The notes under the pieces are model-generated. The model did not search any database. It worked only from the letters and a program-made list of their open reading frames with translations, and was not told the DNA's origin. The position numbers were made by a program, and so were the translations under genes. This document shows positions 1 through 8,375 of a DNA stretch of 53,233 nt, in pieces (the first letter of the stretch is position 1; each line of letters opens with the position of its first letter). Source of the DNA: Ferrithrix thermotolerans DSM 19514 (lineage in GTDB: Bacteria; Actinomycetota; Acidimicrobiia; Acidimicrobiales; Ilumatobacteraceae); the NCBI GenBank assembly GCA_945861025.1, contig CAMASN010000018.1:1-53233 (forward strand). The letters run 5' to 3'.

Positions 1-134
1 AGAGAAATCGCCAGACCAGTGAAAGCAACAAACGCGCAGAGCAACACCGATACCACTCGCGTCACAACCGAGTTGCTCTGCGCATAGCGAAGGCGGACAC
101 GACTTAGACGTTCGAATCGCGGTGCTTGTTCCAT
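1..134 (-). CDS. N-terminus of a membrane protein, cut by window edge
   Basis: Seen: reading the minus strand from the ATG at 134, the frame stays open for 44 codons to the window edge, so the C-terminus is missing. A good ribosome binding site (AGAGGAAA) lies just upstream. The first 22 residues are polar and Arg-rich, followed by a hydrophobic run (VVSVLLCAFVAFTGLAISL), the arrangement of a cytoplasmic tail followed by a first transmembrane helix or an uncleaved signal anchor. The fragment is too short to assign to a family. It lies beyond the degraded element next to tRNA-Leu and may be either host gene or element cargo. Confidence 0.55.
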   Translation of the reverse strand, partial: MEQAPRFERLSRVRLRYAQSNSVVTRVVSVLLCAFVAFTGLAIS

Positions 135-1017
135 GGCGGTTTCCTCTTCTCGGGAGTACCGACAGCACTCACATTACGAGCATGTGCTTCGCTTCATGAG
201 TAGTCAATAGGTCATTCGGTCCTTGCCTAACGGTCCGAGTTCCGCACCCTTCTACATCCTTGATTCACACGACCTCTCCAAGAGGGGTTGATGCCATCAA
301 ACCCCGATGGCATAAGAGTGCAAAGGTTCCCCCAGTGTGAATCGGCCGGTCTTTTGCGCCATGTCCGTGAGGTTCGACACGCCCAGAACCCTGATGTGTG
401 GCCGTTCAACTTGCGACCTACTTGCGCAATTTCGACGAGGGGAACTGTGATGGCTCGCTCGGTTCGCGATGAGTTCTTCTTCGTGACGGCAACTGGGCTG
501 TAACGCGCTGACAGGTTCGGCTCGCGTCACCTAACAATAAGGAGAGGTCTCGGTCACTTTGTCGACCATCGGATGCATATTCCTCACTGGGATCGCGACG
601 CCGGCGGCCGTGTATTTGCTCACCGCAGTGAAGACCAACGGCGACTGAATTCCCTACACGTCACAGTTCGGTGATTTCGCGATCACCGTTCTCCCGACCC
701 AGAAAGTGCCTTCCTAGCTCGGAGGGTCAGCGCATTGAACGGCCGAGCTCTGATCCCTAATTCGGCATTAGACGGAACTCTCTCTGCGCCGGCCTCTCTC
801 GCTTACGTCTCTATCGCTATCTCAGCGGTACAGAGGTACAGAGAACATGGGTGATCGTGTAACTGCGATCTGTGTCGAGCTCGCTCTGTTCAGCTTGTTT
901 GAACTGCTTGATGAGATAGACGATTCGGCGGCTACCTCGACTGAAGAATTCGCCGTCAAAGAAAGTTCTGTGTCGCGTGCACGGCTCGTGCTCGCCGGTC
1001 ACTGGGGTCTGCCCAGA
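135..1017. other. 883-nt stretch with no convincing gene
   Basis: Only short overlapping frames occur here, with atypical composition and no family resemblance. A perfect 8-bp hairpin (ATGCCATC / GATGGCAT, 7-nt loop) sits at 291-313 without a T-run on either side. A purine-rich AAGGAGAGG at about 538-546 precedes a 29-codon TTG frame (559-648) with a hydrophobic middle, which looks like debris rather than a gene. The stretch lies between the membrane-protein start and the integrase stub, so it is plausibly eroded mobile-element DNA. Nothing functional can be supported from the sequence alone. Confidence 0.5.
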
Positions 1018-1161
1018 GTTGTTGACAAAGTCGTTGACGCTCACTGACGGTGTTGCCCCACCGGCGTTGCCTGACGTCATCAATGCAAGCACCTCGGCTG
1101 GGTCGACGCCGAGTGTTTGCATCAAGGTGAGCAATGCTTGGGTGTTGTCGGAAGTGCTCAT
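1018..1161 (-). pseudogene. degraded tyrosine-recombinase (integrase) N-terminus
   Basis: Starting at the ATG at 1161, which overlaps the stop of the upstream gene by 4 nt (ATGA), about 48 residues look like the helical N-terminal arm that precedes many actinobacterial tyrosine recombinases: a Leu-rich stretch ending LGVDPAEVLALM, a Gly/Ala linker, then VSVNDFVNN, where the core-binding domain would begin. After that the frame continues to 817 as unrelated Cys/Arg-rich sequence, while another frame (around 956-1020) reads QQLWADPSDRRARAV, more like the expected continuation, so a frameshift is likely. No catalytic R...R-Y region is found. The family call rests on memory of similar gene pairs and is moderately uncertain. 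Confidence 0.4.
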
Positions 1162-1730
1162 GCGCTCGCTGCTTTCGTAAGATGTGTGATGTTGGGTTTG
1201 TCGTCAGCGAACAGTTCGCCAAGGGTGTCGATTGCTGCGATTCCTTGAAGCACCAGCGATGTCGGTGCAATGGTGATGATCCCGTCGCCACGTGACACGA
1301 CTAACACGGTGGCGTTGCGGTTAATGCACAAAAAGTTGCGCAACCCGCCGGGGACCAGCATTCGCTTGTCCTCAAGCACATGCGCTGTTCGAGTGTGCGC
1401 AATCGGCTTATCTGTTTGGCCCTGTGCTGGGCGCAGATGCAACCGACCAGGGGTGGACACATCGGCTTCAAGCACGATGCCGAGATCCCAACCGGCGTGT
1501 GCGATGAGGTCTTCGCATCGCAGTCGCCCGCCATCGAGTTTGCGAGTAACGACAAGCTCACCGCTCGCTGCGCGCACTGGACGCACCAGCGAACGCAGCG
1601 GCGACGGCCGTGTTGGTGTGGTCGTGTCTGCCTCAACGGGGATTGACCCCACGGGACGAGACGGGATGGAGCCGGCAGCATGAAGGTGGCCGGCATGGGT
1701 GGTTCGTGGTGGCTGATGTTTTGGCACCAT
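1158..1730 (-). CDS. AbrB/SpoVT-like DNA-binding protein of an integrative element
   Basis: 190 residues from the ATG at 1730; a longer frame reaches 1916, but that part is basic and low-complexity and nearly reaches the tRNA. The N-terminal 50 residues are Pro/Thr/Arg-rich and probably disordered. The C-terminal 130 residues carry two strand-rich segments; the second (HVLEDKRMLVPGGLRNFL, then a hydrophobic ATVLVVSRGDGIITIAP) resembles the swapped-hairpin AbrB/SpoVT fold, with a key K/R-x-x-x-P-G-x-L pattern. Such genes often sit directly before a tyrosine recombinase in actinobacterial elements, and here the 4-nt overlap with the integrase stub matches. Likely role: DNA-binding regulator or recombination accessory. 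Function is inferred; it could be a decaying gene. Confidence 0.5.
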   Translation of the reverse strand: MVPKHQPPRTTHAGHLHAAGSIPSRPVGSIPVEADTTTPTRPSPLRSLVRPVRAASGELVVTRKLDGGRLRCEDLIAHAGWDLGIVLEADVSTPGRLHLRPAQGQTDKPIAHTRTAHVLEDKRMLVPGGLRNFLCINRNATVLVVSRGDGIITIAPTSLVLQGIAAIDTLGELFADDKPNITHLTKAASA

Positions 1731-1943
1731 CGTTACAGTTCGAAGCCGACCCTGTTGCGCACGCGCCAATACAAAACTTTTTTCAGAATTTTTTGGCGGG
1801 TTCGCGTCGACGCTTGTTCGACCTAGTGGACGAATCGAAGCGGACACGAACGGTGTGCCAAGAGCACCTCGTGGTGCATGCCCTGAACCGGGCGAAGTAC
1901 CGGTGCCGGTCCCCAAAATCTGGGAACCCGCCCGATGCTTTGT

Positions 1944-2026
1944 GTCGAAGGGGGGACTTGAACCCCCACGGGATTTCTCCCACTAGCACCTCAAGCTAGC
2001 GCGTATACCTATTCCGCCACTTCGAC
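1944..2026 (-). tRNA. tRNA-Leu (anticodon GAG)
   Basis: 83 nt without an encoded CCA. The acceptor strands GTCGAAG and CTTCGAC pair perfectly. The anticodon arm is CTAGC-TTGAGGT-GCTAG, giving anticodon GAG (codons CUC/CUU). The long variable arm (TGGGAGAAATCCCG) is typical of a class II tRNA, and the T arm has GGTTCAAGTC. It lies 29 bp downstream of secG on the same strand. Its 3' end faces the degraded integrase locus, which is the usual position of a tyrosine-recombinase attachment site, although no second copy of the tRNA 3' end was found in the window. Confidence 0.96.
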
Positions 2027-2055
2027 GTGTTGGAGCCTTTGACGATAGCGCAGCG

Positions 2056-2298
2056 TTAGCTGCGTACCAACAAGAAGCCGAGCGCCACAACTGTGAAGAC
2101 CCAGACCAGCATCAGCACGGTTGTGATGCGGGTGAGGTTGCGCTCAGCAGAGGTTGAACCCAATGCTGCGCCACCGCCGCCACCGAACATGTCGGACAGA
2201 CCACCACCGCGACCGCTGTGCATGAGGATGCCGGCAATCATGCCAAACATCGACAAAACGTTGATACCAATGGTCACATACAAGACGAAGTCGCGCAC
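2056..2298 (-). CDS. secG: SecG preprotein translocase subunit
   Basis: 80 residues from the GTG at 2298; a TTG 9 nt upstream (2307) is an alternative. SecG is the small membrane subunit of the SecYEG channel and stimulates protein export. Two transmembrane helices (about residues 3-24 and 55-77) flank a Gly-rich cytoplasmic loop (GRGGGLSDMFGGGGGAALG), the family hallmark, and the length is typical. A possible -10 box TAGCAT lies 8 nt before the GTG. In actinobacteria secG normally follows tpiA directly; here the opp operon lies between them. The gene follows oppF by 27 nt and precedes tRNA-Leu. Confidence 0.93.
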   Translation of the reverse strand: MRDFVLYVTIGINVLSMFGMIAGILMHSGRGGGLSDMFGGGGGAALGSTSAERNLTRITTVLMLVWVFTVVALGFLLVRS

Positions 2299-2325
2299 GG
2301 TTCGCAATGCTAGCGCGCCGAAGTC

Positions 2326-3354
2326 CTATCGGTTGCTTGTTGGCGCAGCGACCTGAACTACTTCGGCGAAATGACAAGCCACCTGATGGCCTTGGCCACG
2401 CTCGATGAGCGCCGGTTCTTCTAATGCGCAGATCTCTTCGGCCAGCGGGCAGCGGGTGCGAAACCGACATCCACTGGGCGGATTGATGGCCGAGGGCACA
2501 TCGCCTCGCAGCACCGTGCGCACTCGAGCCCGCTCTTGCTTGGGATCGGGGATGGGCGCCGCCGACAACAACGCTTGGGTATAGGGATGCGAAGGCGAGC
2601 CGAACAGTTCGTCGCGGGTGCCGATCTCAACGACCTTGCCGAGGTACATCACCGCCACGCGATCGGAGATGTGGCGCACCACCGACAGATCGTGAGCGAC
2701 GAACAGATACGAAATCCCGAGACGCTGCTGCAGGTCGTCGAGCAGGTTGACCACGCCGGCCTGCACCGAGACATCGAGTGCCGACACAGGCTCGTCGAGA
2801 ACAATCAACTTTGGATCGAGTGCCAGAGCGCGAGCGATGCCAATGCGCTGACGCTGACCCCCGGAGAACTCGTGCGGATAGCGGTTGCCGTGCTCGGGGT
2901 TGAGGCCAACTTCGCGCAACAGATCGGCGACGCGTTCGCGAGCCTCACCAGGAGTAGAGCCATGAATCTTGAGCGGCTCGGCAATGGTTTCGTTCACCTG
3001 CATACGCGGGTTCAGCGATGCGAACGGATCTTGGAAGACCATTCCGAGGTTGGCGCGATACGGCCGCATGGCGCGGTTCGACAGGCCGACGAGTTCTTGC
3101 CCGTCGAAGACCACAGAACCCGAAGTGGGTCGTTGCAACTGCAGCACGGCGCGGCCTGCGGTGGACTTGCCGCAGCCAGATTCGCCGACCAGGCCAAGTG
3201 TCTCGCCGAGCGCAATGTCGAAGCTGATGTTTGAAACGGCCTGCACCTGGCCAATCGTGCGCCGCACGATGCCACCGCCACGGACGGGAAAGGTCTTGAC
3301 GAGATTGCGCACCGACAGCAACGGAGCCGCTGAGGATGTGTCGACGAGGCTCAC
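2326..3354 (-). CDS. oppF: oligopeptide ABC transporter ATP-binding protein (OppF-type)
   Basis: 342 residues from the GTG at 3354, whose GTGA overlaps the oppD stop; the open frame extends to 3513 but that part lies inside oppD. It is the second ATPase of a peptide/nickel importer, working with OppD at the cytoplasmic face. Seen: Walker [12 protein letters not shown], signature [14 protein letters not shown], Walker [13 protein letters not shown], and the C-terminal oligopeptide-family region with the Cys cluster [14 protein letters not shown]. It is the last gene of the oppABCDF set, translationally coupled to oppD. Substrate (peptide, nickel or sugar) cannot be fixed from sequence. Confidence 0.93.
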   Translation of the reverse strand: MSLVDTSSAAPLLSVRNLVKTFPVRGGGIVRRTIGQVQAVSNISFDIALGETLGLVGESGCGKSTAGRAVLQLQRPTSGSVVFDGQELVGLSNRAMRPYRANLGMVFQDPFASLNPRMQVNETIAEPLKIHGSTPGEARERVADLLREVGLNPEHGNRYPHEFSGGQRQRIGIARALALDPKLIVLDEPVSALDVSVQAGVVNLLDDLQQRLGISYLFVAHDLSVVRHISDRVAVMYLGKVVEIGTRDELFGSPSHPYTQALLSAAPIPDPKQERARVRTVLRGDVPSAINPPSGCRFRTRCPLAEEICALEEPALIERGQGHQVACHFAEVVQVAAPTSNR

Positions 3355-4370
3355 TTGACGACCCCTTCGAACAGCCGCAACGGTTCGGGCATTTCGTTGA
3401 GTTCCTTCACGTGATGACACCGAGAAAGGTGGCCCTCGTTCACCGCAACCAGTTGTGCTTCGGTGGACTCGCACACCGAGTCGGCAATTGGGCATCGGGG
3501 CGAGAACGGGCATCCGGCCGGCAGGTTGATCAAACTTGGCGGCGCACCGGTGATGGGCTTCAATCGTTCGAGCGTGCCAGCGTGGGCGGGCAACGACCCC
3601 AACAAACCAATGCTGTATGGCATGCGCGGCGAGTAGAACACATCGTCGGCTGTTCCCGACTCGACAACTTGGCCGGCGTACATCACCTGCATGCGATCGA
3701 CCATGCCAGCGACCACGCCGAGGTCGTGAGTGATGAGCACAATCGCATGATCGAGTTGGTCTTGCAGACCCATCAACATCTCGAGGATCTGCGCCTGCAC
3801 GGTTACATCGAGCGCCGTGGTTGGCTCGTCGGCGATGAGCACATCGGGACTGTTAGCAATGGCCATTGCGATCATCGCTCGCTGACGCATGCCACCGGAG
3901 AACTCATGCGGATACGAATCGACACGGGTTGCCGCCTGAGGAATCTGCACCATCTCAAGCAACTCGATTGCGCGGGCCCGGGCTTGTTTTCGACTCACTG
4001 TCTGGTGCACGCGCACCGCCTCGGCCAACTGAGAGCCGACCTTGTATACGGGGTTGAGCGCGGTCATTGGGTCTTGGAAGACCATCGCAATCTTGTTGCC
4101 GCGGTAGGCGCGCATCTCGCGAGGCTTGAGACCCACCAACTCTTCTCCACGAAATTTGATGGAGCCAGTGACCCGCGCCGTGCTGGGCAGCAGACCCATG
4201 ATGGCCATCGCTGTCACCGATTTGCCGCACCCACTCTCGCCAACGATGCCGAGTATCTCGTGCCGCCCAACCTCGAACGACACGCCGCGAACCGCTTTCA
4301 CGACACCGTCGTCGGTAGGAAACTCGACGCTGAGATCGGTGACCTTCAGAAGTGGCTCGCTGCCGCTCAT
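3351..4370 (-). CDS. oppD: oligopeptide ABC transporter ATP-binding protein (OppD-type)
   Basis: 339 residues, starting at an ATG that overlaps the oppC stop (ATGA). First ATPase of the importer. Seen: Walker [12 protein letters not shown] near residue 40, Q-loop [11 protein letters not shown], signature [15 protein letters not shown], Walker [14 protein letters not shown]-loop LITHDL, and the C-terminal extension with [14 protein letters not shown] that defines the OppD/DppD group. The 4-nt overlaps on both sides indicate coupled translation and equal stoichiometry with OppF and OppC. Confidence 0.94.
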   Translation of the reverse strand: MSGSEPLLKVTDLSVEFPTDDGVVKAVRGVSFEVGRHEILGIVGESGCGKSVTAMAIMGLLPSTARVTGSIKFRGEELVGLKPREMRAYRGNKIAMVFQDPMTALNPVYKVGSQLAEAVRVHQTVSRKQARARAIELLEMVQIPQAATRVDSYPHEFSGGMRQRAMIAMAIANSPDVLIADEPTTALDVTVQAQILEMLMGLQDQLDHAIVLITHDLGVVAGMVDRMQVMYAGQVVESGTADDVFYSPRMPYSIGLLGSLPAHAGTLERLKPITGAPPSLINLPAGCPFSPRCPIADSVCESTEAQLVAVNEGHLSRCHHVKELNEMPEPLRLFEGVVK

Positions 4371-5323
4371 GCGCGCACTCGGTTCTGCTTCGGATCGAAC
4401 GCATCGCGCAGACCGTCACCGATGAAGTTGATCGTGAGCGAGATCAGGCACAGCATGAGCACTGGCCACCAGAACTCATTGGGATACGTGGTGGCCTTGC
4501 TCTTGCCCACTTCGATGATCTTGCCGAGCGATGTGTCGGGCGGCTTCACACCGAGACCCAAGAACGACAACGCGGCCTCGGCGAGCACTGCCCCACCAAC
4601 GGCCAACGTTGCGTTCACGATGATGGGCCCCAACGTGTTGGGCAAAATGTGTCGAAAGATAATGCGTGGGGCCGAAGCGCCAACCGAACGAGCCGCCTCA
4701 ACGAACTCCTTCTCACGCAGCGACAAGAACTCACCACGAATCACGCGGGCAATACCCATCCACCCGAAGAAGGCAAGGAACAACGCCAGCCAGAGCCACG
4801 TAGAGCCCTTCACGTTGCGCTGTAGGGCCGCAACCGCGGCGAGATACGGAATCACCAACATCAGGTCGGTAAAGCGCATCAGCACGGCGTCGGTGAAACC
4901 GCGGAAGTAGCCGGCAATCGCCCCGACAAATACGCCCAGACCAACGCTGACAACCGTGACCACCAGCGCAATGCGGATTGAGTACTGCGTGCCGCGCATC
5001 ACCTGGGCGAACACGTCGTACCCCTTGCTGATACCAAACGGATGCTCCCACGAGGGACGAATCCAATCGGCGTTGGCGCCAGCGGGCTTCTTGAGCACCT
5101 GGTCGAACCGATACTTCCAAAACGACGGCCCAACAAAAGCGAAAAGCATCAACAGCACGAACACCACCGAGCTGACCATCGCTGGACGGTGACGGGTGAA
5201 CCGGTGAACCGTGGTCTTCCATTGGCTGCGCTGCTCGACGGTGAACTCGCGCTCGGCTGGCACCAATGACGCCGCGGCGCCGGAAGGGGGCGACGATTCG
5301 TCGTCGTCGGGAGGAAGCTGCAT
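4367..5323 (-). CDS. oppC: oligopeptide ABC transporter permease (OppC-type)
   Basis: 318 residues from the ATG at 5323, one nucleotide after the oppB stop (TGA-T-ATG). An acidic N-terminal tail (DDDESS) precedes the first membrane helix (about residues 50-75), as in OppC. After a periplasmic loop there are five more hydrophobic segments and the permease-ATPase coupling (EAA) loop, VEAARSVGASAPRIIFRHIL. It forms the heterodimeric channel with OppB. Upstream in-frame codons back to 5398 lie within oppB and were excluded. Confidence 0.93.
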   Translation of the reverse strand: MQLPPDDDESSPPSGAAASLVPAEREFTVEQRSQWKTTVHRFTRHRPAMVSSVVFVLLMLFAFVGPSFWKYRFDQVLKKPAGANADWIRPSWEHPFGISKGYDVFAQVMRGTQYSIRIALVVTVVSVGLGVFVGAIAGYFRGFTDAVLMRFTDLMLVIPYLAAVAALQRNVKGSTWLWLALFLAFFGWMGIARVIRGEFLSLREKEFVEAARSVGASAPRIIFRHILPNTLGPIIVNATLAVGGAVLAEAALSFLGLGVKPPDTSLGKIIEVGKSKATTYPNEFWWPVLMLCLISLTINFIGDGLRDAFDPKQNRVRA

Positions 5324-5324
5324 A

Positions 5325-6332
5325 TCAGTCAAGACGGATCCTCGGATCAAGGAAGGCGTAGGCGAAGTCGGCCACAAGGTTGAACACAATGACGGCAACG
5401 GCCGTCACGAAAAACCAACACAGCAAAAGGTTGGGATCGATCTTGTTGATCGACTCGACTAGCACTCGGCCCATGCCATGCCACTCAAAAATGGTCTCGG
5501 TCAAGATGGCCCCGCCAATCAGCGCGCCAAAATCGAGTGACACGATTGTGGCGATCGTGGTGAGCGCGTTACGAAACGCATGCTTCACAATCACGCGCCG
5601 TTCGCTGAGGCCTTTGGCCCGAGCGGTTCTGACGTAATCGGCATTCAATGTCTCGAGCATCGCGGCGCGCGAAAAACGCGCGTACCCAGCGAAGCTAATG
5701 AGTACCAACGTGAGCATCGGCAAGAACGCATGGCTCAAGAAGTCGGTGACGCTAGGGATGAACCCACAGTTGTACGGCTTGCTCTTCGTGCAGAAGTTTG
5801 GGGTGCTTTCGCCGATTGTCTTAATCAACGGATTATCGCCTCGGCCAATCCAGCGATTGAAGCGAATTGCCAGCACATATTTCAGGAATGATCCAACGGC
5901 GAGCACCGGCAGCGAATACAGCAAGAATGCGCCCGTTGTGGCGCCGTGATCGAACCAGGAGTACTGCTTGACTGCAGAGATCACCCCGATCAAGACACCA
6001 ACAAGTATCGACACGATCGAGGCGAATAGCACAAGTCGCAAAGTGACGCCCATTGAGCGGCTGACCTCGGCCCACACTGGCTTGTTCTTGATGGTCTTAC
6101 CGAAGTCGCCGTGCACGGCTTTACCGAGCCACGTTACATAGCGCTCGACGACTGGCTTATCGAGCCCGAGTTGGTGCTCACGCAACGCAATGGTGGCCTT
6201 GGGCACGTTGGGCTTGGTGCGCAGATCTTCGATGGGGTCACCGGTGTTCACCACAAGGATGAACGCCACGATCGACGCCAGCAAGAGCAGCGGAATGGAG
6301 ACGAGAACCCGTCGGATGACGAAGAAGAGCAC
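5325..6332 (-). CDS. oppB: oligopeptide ABC transporter permease (OppB-type)
   Basis: 335 residues. A hydrophobic N-terminal helix (FVIRRVLVSIPLLLLASIVAF) is followed by the OppB-typical large first extracytoplasmic region, five further helices and the EAA coupling loop RTARAKGLSERRVIVKHAFR. It pairs with OppC to form the transport path for the ligand delivered by OppA. A 115-nt gap with a hairpin separates it from oppA, so expression may be lower than for the binding protein. A Lys/Cys-containing insertion (FCTKSKPYNCGF) lies in an external loop and is somewhat unusual. Confidence 0.93.
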   Translation of the reverse strand: MLFFVIRRVLVSIPLLLLASIVAFILVVNTGDPIEDLRTKPNVPKATIALREHQLGLDKPVVERYVTWLGKAVHGDFGKTIKNKPVWAEVSRSMGVTLRLVLFASIVSILVGVLIGVISAVKQYSWFDHGATTGAFLLYSLPVLAVGSFLKYVLAIRFNRWIGRGDNPLIKTIGESTPNFCTKSKPYNCGFIPSVTDFLSHAFLPMLTLVLISFAGYARFSRAAMLETLNADYVRTARAKGLSERRVIVKHAFRNALTTIATIVSLDFGALIGGAILTETIFEWHGMGRVLVESINKIDPNLLLCWFFVTAVAVIVFNLVADFAYAFLDPRIRLD

Positions 6333-6386
6333 CCATCTGCCTTTCAGAGAACGTGGTCGGATTTGACTGTGACGGTAACAGAGAGG

Positions 6387-6412
6387 GGGGCGCCGGATTA
6401 CTCCGACGCCCC
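6387..6412 (-). terminator. intra-operon hairpin between oppA and oppB
   Basis: A 10-bp stem (GGGGCGCCGG / CCGACGCCCC, one mismatch or G-U pair depending on strand) with a 6-nt loop lies 35 nt after the oppA stop. No T-run follows on the minus strand, so it is more likely a partial terminator or a 3'-end stabiliser that lets oppA mRNA outnumber oppBCDF mRNA, as is common in binding-protein operons. This role is inferred. Confidence 0.5.
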
Positions 6413-6447
6413 GATCTCAACATGCCTCGTTGAAGAGCTTTAGCGGC

Positions 6448-8244
6448 TTACTTCAACGTCCAAACATTGGCATTCCAGGTGAGTCCTGAAGGGCCATTAA
6501 ATGCTGGGCCGGTCAAGTTCTCTGACCATGCTGGCATCTCTGGCAACTGGAACAACGGAATCGTCCAGACATCGTCGAGAATTCCGGCGTCAACGGACTT
6601 CATCAACTCAAGGCGCTTGGCCTCATCGAGTTCGCCGTTGGCGGCGTTATACGTGTCGGTGATGGTCTGGTTCACGTATGCCTGGTAATTGGCGCCGCCG
6701 TCCACTGCGTAAACACTGGTCGCGCTTGACAGCAGAGGGTTGCCGACCCAGGCAAACAACGCGACGTCATAGTCGCCAATACCCAAACGGTCAGAGTTGA
6801 ACTTTGTGTCGCTGTCTTCGACAATGTTGAAGCCAGCCTCTTTACACGAAGCGATTGAGTTCTGAACCGTGTCAGAGCGGCGCTGAATGCCCTTGTGGCT
6901 GATCTTGAAGGTGAGCTGCTGACCATCTTTGGCATAGAATCCATCGTCACCCAGTGCCCAACCTGCACCCTCAAGCAGCTTCTTCGATGCGGCCACGTCG
7001 AACGTGGCGTATTTGCTGAAGCGATCGTCGTAGCCAACCTGCTGCGGCATGAAGATCACCGAGTTCAGCGGCTTGGCATCGGGGTTCACGGGGGCAACCA
7101 GCTTGTCGATGATGTCTTGACGATCGATGCACGCTGCGAAGGCCGAGCGAACAGCCTTGTCGGCGAAGATCGGGTTCTTGGCGCTCATGTCATAGTGCTC
7201 GAACACAAGACCCGAAGCTGGAGCAAAGTTGATGCCGGTAGCAGCTTTCAAGGTGGCAGCGATACCAGGATCAGCCTGAGGCTGCATGGCCTGAATCTCA
7301 CCGTTCTGCAATGCAGCTGCCTGCGCTGAAGCATCGGTAATGACCTGCAACGTGATGGTGTCGAGATTGGCTGGGGCTCCCCAGTACTTGTCGTTCTTTA
7401 CGAGGACAATGCTCTCGTCAACGGTGTAGGAGTCGATCTTGTACCACGAGCCAGACAGAGCAATCTCTGGGTCCCATCCGTCAAAACCAGTGTTCCAAAA
7501 CTCGCCGATCATTTCGATCTCTGGCGAGAAAACGGTGGCATCAACTGCAAGGATGTCGGCAACGCCGGTCTGCGCCTCAATGATGTGCGCTGGCACGAAG
7601 CCGCCGAAGCTGCCCTTCCAGTCGGCGAACGGTGTGTCATAGACAACCGTGACGGTCTTGTTGTCGTCAGAGCAGGTGACCGACTTCATCTGATCGAAGC
7701 CGGTAGTCGTCGCTGCATCAAAGACAGGAAGCGTCTCGGACAATTCATTGCCATCGGCATCGGTGGCGCCTGGGCCTGTGAAGTCGGGATTCGGCATGGT
7801 GACTTTGCCGTTCAGCGACATGTATTGCAGGTAGAAATCCTTGCAATCGATGGCAACGCCATCGCTCCACACGGCCTTCGGATTGATCTTGTACACAATG
7901 GTCTGCGGGCTGGTCGAGGTGAGCTCTACCGAATCCATGAGGTCTTTCGACAGCACGAGATCGAGCTTGTCGTCGATATAAAACGGGCCGGGCTGCAACA
8001 GGTTCAACACCTCAGTGTTGGCAAACGAGTTGTTCGTTGAGGTCAAGTTGTTATACGCAACTCCACCTTCTTCTTGGGCAAAGATCACTTCGCCACCGGT
8101 AACCGCAGGCGCTGACGAATCAGTCGTTGCTCCGGTGCCTGGCGTTGTTGAGTCAACGGCCTTCTTGTCGGAGCTACATGCTCCGGCAACGAGGGCCAGT
8201 CCGACCACTACAGCAGCAACCTTGCTGCGCTTCGAAACATTCAT
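6448..8244 (-). CDS. oppA: extracellular peptide-binding lipoprotein of ABC transporter (OppA-type)
   Basis: 598 residues, family 5 solute-binding protein. Signal peptide with a lipobox (LVAGAC, Cys23) predicts a lipid-anchored protein on the outer face of the membrane, followed by a Ser/Thr/Asp-rich linker to about residue 50. The body shows family features: early YNNLTSTNNSF, a central EHYDMSAKNPIFADKAVRSA with CIDRQDIID, and late GDYDVALFAWVG. Length fits the family. Shine-Dalgarno AGGAGG lies 7 nt before the ATG. It leads the opp operon and has its own promoter region and duplicated leader. The ligand may be peptides, but other family 5 substrates are possible. Confidence 0.93.
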   Translation of the reverse strand: MNVSKRSKVAAVVVGLALVAGACSSDKKAVDSTTPGTGATTDSSAPAVTGGEVIFAQEEGGVAYNNLTSTNNSFANTEVLNLLQPGPFYIDDKLDLVLSKDLMDSVELTSTSPQTIVYKINPKAVWSDGVAIDCKDFYLQYMSLNGKVTMPNPDFTGPGATDADGNELSETLPVFDAATTTGFDQMKSVTCSDDNKTVTVVYDTPFADWKGSFGGFVPAHIIEAQTGVADILAVDATVFSPEIEMIGEFWNTGFDGWDPEIALSGSWYKIDSYTVDESIVLVKNDKYWGAPANLDTITLQVITDASAQAAALQNGEIQAMQPQADPGIAATLKAATGINFAPASGLVFEHYDMSAKNPIFADKAVRSAFAACIDRQDIIDKLVAPVNPDAKPLNSVIFMPQQVGYDDRFSKYATFDVAASKKLLEGAGWALGDDGFYAKDGQQLTFKISHKGIQRRSDTVQNSIASCKEAGFNIVEDSDTKFNSDRLGIGDYDVALFAWVGNPLLSSATSVYAVDGGANYQAYVNQTITDTYNAANGELDEAKRLELMKSVDAGILDDVWTIPLFQLPEMPAWSENLTGPAFNGPSGLTWNANVWTLK

Positions 8245-8306
8245 CTGTTGTCCTCCTGGGGTAGAGGGAGAAGATCGAGTCGCATAAAATTGCTACGCAA
8301 CGGCAC
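8241..8306 (-). CDS. possible 21-residue leader peptide overlapping oppA start
   Basis: From a GTG at 8306 a frame of 21 codons (begins MPLRSNFMRLDLL) ends in TGA at 8241-8243, overlapping the oppA ATG as ATGA. A strong Shine-Dalgarno GGGAGG lies 8 nt upstream of the GTG, in the same context (GAGGACAACA) as the oppA ribosome binding site. This is the expected layout for a translated, coupled leader. The composition is Leu/Arg/Pro-rich with no obvious stalling motif. It may be by chance, because the leader contains a duplicated block that would copy the binding site anyway. Confidence 0.35.
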   Translation of the reverse strand: MPLRSNFMRLDLLPLPQEDNR

Positions 8307-8343
8307 CGTGTTGTCCTCCCCGATCAACGCGGGTACGCAACGG
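8246..8343 (-). repeat. duplicated block in the oppA leader
   Basis: Two motifs alternate twice on the minus strand: CCGTTGCGTA (plus positions 8334-8343 and 8294-8303) and GGAGGACAACA (8309-8319 and 8246-8256). The second ends at the oppA start and supplies its Shine-Dalgarno sequence. The first pair is 40 nt apart and the second 63 nt, so one copy gained or lost about 23 nt. It looks like an imperfect tandem duplication of a leader and ribosome binding site. Confidence 0.6.
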
Positions 8344-8367
8344 TAACACGTTCGAATACCTGCTCAA
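8340..8367 (-). promoter_or_regulatory. candidate oppA promoter
   Basis: On the minus strand TTGAGC (8362-8367), a 16-nt spacer and TACCGT (8340-8345) form a plausible sigma-A type promoter. Transcription would start near 8333, giving an oppA leader of about 90 nt that contains both copies of the duplicated block. It lies just beyond the tpiA stop, so opp can be expressed separately from glycolytic genes. Confidence 0.4.
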
Positions 8368-8375
8368 ATACCTTC

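Noticed and set aside
291-313. Perfect 8-bp hairpin as terminator
   Set aside because: No T-run on either strand and no gene ending nearby.
227-530. Three overlapping short frames on both strands
   Set aside because: They overlap one another in different frames, start without ribosome binding sites and show no family-like sequence; the region looks non-coding.
559-648. 29-codon TTG frame with hydrophobic centre after AAGGAGAGG
   Set aside because: The ribosome binding site is 12 nt away, the start is weak, and the surroundings are degraded DNA; chance is more likely.
1610-1999. Plus-strand frame ending RRGDLNPHGISPT
   Set aside because: This is the well-known spurious translation of the antisense of a tRNA gene; it overlaps tRNA-Leu and the AbrB-like gene.
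2011-2026. Similarity of tRNA-Leu 5' end (GAAGTGGCGG) to the arm of the 54-bp palindromic repeat
   Set aside because: Only 10 nt agree and nothing else in the tRNA matches; a coincidence is sufficient.
3336-4910. 524-residue plus-strand frame
   Set aside because: It is antisense to oppD and oppC, which have full family motifs; its own sequence has none.
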